DNA of 64,000 bases from Lactobacillus amylolyticus DSM 11664 (GTDB taxonomy: Bacteria; Bacillota; Bacilli; Lactobacillales; Lactobacillaceae): NCBI RefSeq assembly GCF_000178475.1, contig NZ_ADNY01000066.1, positions 99,304 to 163,303 of the forward strand, given 5' to 3'. Both the position numbers and the translations under genes were made by a program. Position 1 is the stretch's first letter; the number at the start of each line of letters is the position of its first letter. Positions 61,424 to 64,000 of the stretch are shown here, piece after piece. The notes under the pieces were generated by a model, which made no database searches, was not told where the DNA came from, and saw nothing but the letters and a program-made list of their open reading frames with translations.

Positions 61424-63139
61424 TTATTTTCTTTTTACAATAACGCTCTTAGGACTATAATCTCCGTTATTTTGGGCGTCGACCATTACCTTTTGTTCCT
61501 TTTTAGAAGTCAAAACAGTGGCCGAGAATTTGCCATCTTTACCCACAACAACGGAATTTAATGTCTTATTGGTTTTGGCATCCCACATCACAATCGTTAA
61601 TGAACCTTCTTCGCCAGGATCAGAAACCTTGCCTGAAATTGTAGCTACGGTGTGTTTCTTATTATATTTAACCTTATTCAAAGTAATGGTCTTCTTCACC
61701 GTCGTCTTCTTTGCAGCTTTCATATGAACGTTCACGCTAAGGTATCCATCGCTACTTAAAATAAAGTTTTGTGCTTTTGCTTGAAGCGGCACGTTAATCT
61801 TGAATTGACCCTTCTTATTAGCATTGGTGTTCTTGCCCTTCTTGGTATCCGTACTAATCAAGCTAACTTTGGCATCTTTTTTGGCCGTTCCTGAAACAGT
61901 TGCCAGACCGTTTTTGTAAGTCACTGAATTTAATTTAAAGAAGCGTTTATTGTTCTTTTTGACCTGCAAATCGCTTGCTGAAAGAATTCCCAGCTTGTTC
62001 TTCATTGTCAAGATACGTTTGACCGAACGATCGATTTGCTTTTTGGAAATTTTGCCCTTCTTAACAGCCTTTTCAATTGCTGGAATTGCCTTAGCATAAT
62101 CAGCTGACATCAGCATATCGTTGCCAGCTTTGACGGCTAAAACTTCAACGCTTTCATTGCCATGTTTTTTAGCAAAATCTTGAATTGCTCCCATTTCCAG
62201 CGCATCAGTGACAATGACGCCCTTAAAATTGCAGTCCTTGCGCAGCATTGTAATGATTTTTTTAGAAAGAGAAGCTGGATAAACCGGATCAATCTTGTCA
62301 TAATTGACGTGGGTCACCATCACCGAATCAGCCCCAGCTTTAATTCCAGCCTTGAATGGCAAAATATCGCTTTTCATCAACTGCGACTTAGTTTTAGTCA
62401 CATAAGCAAAACCAGTATGCGTATCAGCCGCATCCCCATAGCCTGGGAAGTGCTTCAAAGTGGCGGCTACCAAATGATTATGCTGCCAAGCTGGTACCAC
62501 TTGCTTGATGTAGTTAGCGACAGCGCGATAACTATTTTTACCCATTACACCGCCAAAACCACGCTGATAAATAAAAGAACTGGGATCATCACTGTAATCT
62601 GCGTCAGGTGCATAATTCCAATTGATCCCTAATTTATTAAGAAGCGTCGCATTTTCACGCGCATATTGCACAACTGCTTTCATGCCGCTTCCCTTTTGAG
62701 CATTTTCAGCATCTTCATATTGATCACGCGGGAACTTGAATTCATCACCATTTTGTTTAGCCAAACCGCCGTGGGTTAATCTTGAAACTGAGCCGCCTTC
62801 TTGATCAATGCCAATTAAAAGTGGCAATTGAGCAGCCTTTTGATAATTAGCAATTTTGCTCTTAAATTGGGCATCGGTATAATTCTGCATATCTGCATCG
62901 TAAACGATGTAGCCGCCTAAATTGTATTGATAGGCATCACGTTCAGCCTGACCAAGCTTTTGCGGGGTACGAGCAATGAACATTTGTCCAATTTTTTGGC
63001 GCAAGCTAGCTTTTTTAATATAATTATCGATCTGCTTAGTCGACGCTGCTTGAACAGTGTTAGCACTAGCCCCGCCTAAACAAGCGGCCAGCGTCATCCC
63101 TGCTATAGCAGCAGTAACTGCTTTTTTGAAAAATTTCAT
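61424..63139 (-). CDS. GH3 beta-N-acetylhexosaminidase, secreted, with Ig-like C-terminal domains
   Basis: 571 aa. Signal peptide of about 20-33 residues; LAAC (17-20) fits a lipobox but a non-lipo AxA site near 30 is also possible. GH3 NagZ-like TIM barrel: KHFPGYGDAADTHTG (general acid motif) and VIVTDALEMGAI (nucleophile Asp). From about 395 the protein carries two immunoglobulin-like/bacterial-Ig-type modules (NGLATVSGTAKKDAKVSLIS, then ATISGKVSDPGEEGSLTI). It acts on peptidoglycan fragments or host glycans. Start ATG 63139. The upstream AT-rich region 63140-63796 (about 650 nt) contains no gene, only two terminators. Confidence 0.9.
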   Translation of the reverse strand: MKFFKKAVTAAIAGMTLAACLGGASANTVQAASTKQIDNYIKKASLRQKIGQMFIARTPQKLGQAERDAYQYNLGGYIVYDADMQNYTDAQFKSKIANYQKAAQLPLLIGIDQEGGSVSRLTHGGLAKQNGDEFKFPRDQYEDAENAQKGSGMKAVVQYARENATLLNKLGINWNYAPDADYSDDPSSFIYQRGFGGVMGKNSYRAVANYIKQVVPAWQHNHLVAATLKHFPGYGDAADTHTGFAYVTKTKSQLMKSDILPFKAGIKAGADSVMVTHVNYDKIDPVYPASLSKKIITMLRKDCNFKGVIVTDALEMGAIQDFAKKHGNESVEVLAVKAGNDMLMSADYAKAIPAIEKAVKKGKISKKQIDRSVKRILTMKNKLGILSASDLQVKKNNKRFFKLNSVTYKNGLATVSGTAKKDAKVSLISTDTKKGKNTNANKKGQFKINVPLQAKAQNFILSSDGYLSVNVHMKAAKKTTVKKTITLNKVKYNKKHTVATISGKVSDPGEEGSLTIVMWDAKTNKTLNSVVVGKDGKFSATVLTSKKEQKVMVDAQNNGDYSPKSVIVKRK

Positions 63140-63572
63140 TCTAATGTCCTCTTAGCATTATCACGAAAGCGTTCTTTGTTGCTTTCAGTTTATCTGCTCG
63201 GGCAGCTTTTGTTAATAACAGGAAGATTACAAAAAATGACCCCAAAGCAACTTGCTCTGGAGTCATTTCTTGTAAGGTATATTGTTTCGGATTTATAAAT
63301 GAGCTAGAGAAGAATCAAAATATTTTTGATTCAAGTTAATCATAGTTCAGGTTATTTTTTAGTCAATTAATATGCTCAAACCTTTTCCTAACGTAACGCA
63401 TAATCTTAGCTTATTAGAGCATACCATTTATATAAGTTTATTATTTTTTCATTTTAAATAAAATAGTGAAATAACCAAAATTATCGCTTTGCTATCTTTT
63501 TTACTGAATCTCTTAAAATAAACTTGCTTTTGCAAACTATCATCAGCTCTCAAACAAAACATATACAAATGA

Positions 63573-63618
63573 AAAAAGCATCTTTGCTCATGTTGAGTAA
63601 AGATGCCTTTTAGATTTT
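63573..63618. terminator. Hairpin with T-run upstream of GH3 region
   Basis: AAAAAAGCATCTTTGCTCA / TGAGTAAAGATGCCTTTTA stem with the T-run on the plus strand and the A-run on the other, so bidirectional. No gene was found beside it, so it may belong to a lost gene. Confidence 0.6.
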
Positions 63619-63691
63619 TTAAATTTTTGGCTCTATAATTTTTCCTGTTGATGGCTTATCTCTGTGATAAGCTGTTAACAGGTTTTTATTT

Positions 63692-63722
63692 CAAAAAAAA
63701 AGAGGACATAGTCCTCTTTTAT
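63692..63722 (-). terminator. Terminator-like hairpin before the right-edge relic
   Basis: AAAGAGGACATAGTCCTCTTTT: AGAGGAC / GTCCTCT over TAT, with A9 on the left, so an intrinsic terminator on the minus strand for the membrane-protein relic. Confidence 0.7.
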
Positions 63723-63796
63723 AAAAATCTATCAGGCCGTTCTGCTTCAGCCGGCCAATTATTATTCGTTTATTTAAACAGAGAGTCCTCTGCCGC

Positions 63797-63893
63797 TCAC
63801 ATAAAAAAGCCCAATGCCACGCCAAACACTACTGTATTTACAATGCTTCCAAGAGAAAGGTGTTCACCGCGCTCATTCAATTCTCTGCGTGTC
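63797..63893 (-). pseudogene. C-terminal relic of a small membrane protein (possibly YczE/YitT-like)
   Basis: The minus strand reads RELNERGEHLSLGSIVNTVV then FGVALGFFM before TGA at 63797. A short hydrophobic C-terminal helix is typical of a polytopic membrane protein; the LSLGSIVNT pattern hints at the YczE/YitT family but is too short for a firm call. Upstream is cut by the ISL3 relic at about 63893. Confidence 0.35.
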
Positions 63894-64000
63894 AGAGCCA
63901 TGAAGACATTTGACAAGCAATCCCGAGAATACAAGCTTTTGAAATCTCTATGGAGGCTCTATTTGAAAAAATATGATGATTTGGACAAGATTCATCCGCA
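63893..64000 (+). mobile_element. ISL3-family transposase fragment (right edge)
   Basis: The plus strand reads MKTFDKQSREYKLLKSLWRL then YLKKYDDLDKIHP to the window end. The DKQSREYKxLKxxWxL pattern belongs to the middle of ISL3 transposases. Its left part is absent, so this is another relic unless the window edge alone cuts it. Distinct from the two tails at 9.9-11.0 kb. Confidence 0.65.

Noticed and set aside
63155-63190. ACGAAAGCGTTCTT near the GH3 promoter as a cre site
   Set aside because: Partial match only; CcpA control would be plausible for a glycosidase, but the site is too weak to report as a feature.

Overview
The window is chromosomal DNA from a low-GC lactic acid bacterium, most likely a Lactobacillus of the acidophilus/delbrueckii group (L. 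helveticus, L. amylovorus and L. crispatus fit; the species cannot be settled by eye). Indicators are the YSIRK surface protein, an Apf-type protein, an SEC10/PgrA-like secreted protein, teichoic-acid genes, the pcrA-ligA-camS-gatCAB-dgkB run, ISL3 and IS3 relics, and many broken genes.

Layout. 1-1.7 kb: an MFS drug exporter (cut by the window edge) and hpt. 1.8-5.2 kb: a decayed prophage relic (DNA polymerase A, ParB/DNA methylase, DUF5049, terminase) with internal deletions and CAA-to-TAA stops. 5.2-9.5 kb: an inserted block with a different base composition, holding an SDR relic, an intact ammonium transporter, an oxidoreductase relic, a DUF2325 gene and a T-box-controlled brnQ. 9.5-11.8 kb: an IS graveyard (IS4, two ISL3 relics, a serine-recombinase tail) around an intact cold-shock gene, then a broken aspartate racemase. 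11.8-12.4 kb: a uracil-DNA-glycosylase family gene. 12.5-16.7 kb: a metal/oxygen module of an FLP-type Crp/Fnr regulator, a ferritin-like protein, an HMA metallochaperone, a P1B-ATPase with an unusual CPG motif, and a His-rich protein broken by a frameshift. Three FNR/FLP-type boxes precede its three promoters at almost identical distances from the -10 elements.

17-31 kb is housekeeping core: rlmD, a frameshifted small P-loop kinase, a Tyr T-box with an NhaC-type transporter, a Bax-inhibitor-family membrane protein, dgkB, gatB-gatA-gatC, camS, ligA and pcrA. 31-36 kb: a glucosaminidase, tRNA-Leu, SprT and a three-gene cell-surface glycan cluster. 36-41 kb: a P-type ATPase behind a yybP-ykoY-type Mn2+ riboswitch (the ATPase is split by a 2-bp frameshift) and the NAD genes nadE and pncB. 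41-44 kb: a GT4 glycosyltransferase, tagA, tagD and a GntR regulator. 44-48 kb: a beta-helix protein, an OppA-type lipoprotein, tRNA-Gln, tRNA-Tyr, an aminotransferase relic and a second tRNA-Gln.

48-64 kb is accessory and envelope DNA: a glycerophosphodiesterase, a two-domain ABM protein, a HigA relic, a histidine phosphatase beside a relic of a paralogue, a PgrA-like protein, a nitroreductase, an Apf protein, a 38-aa peptide, a DUF1828/DUF6978 pair, an SMR exporter with a terminator-like leader, a PsiE protein, an ABC exporter, an IS3 relic that cuts off the end of a YSIRK surface protein, a GH3 beta-N-acetylhexosaminidase, and an ISL3 relic at the right edge. Many genes differ from a full-length reading frame by a single base; either the strain is undergoing gene decay or some lesions are sequencing errors.
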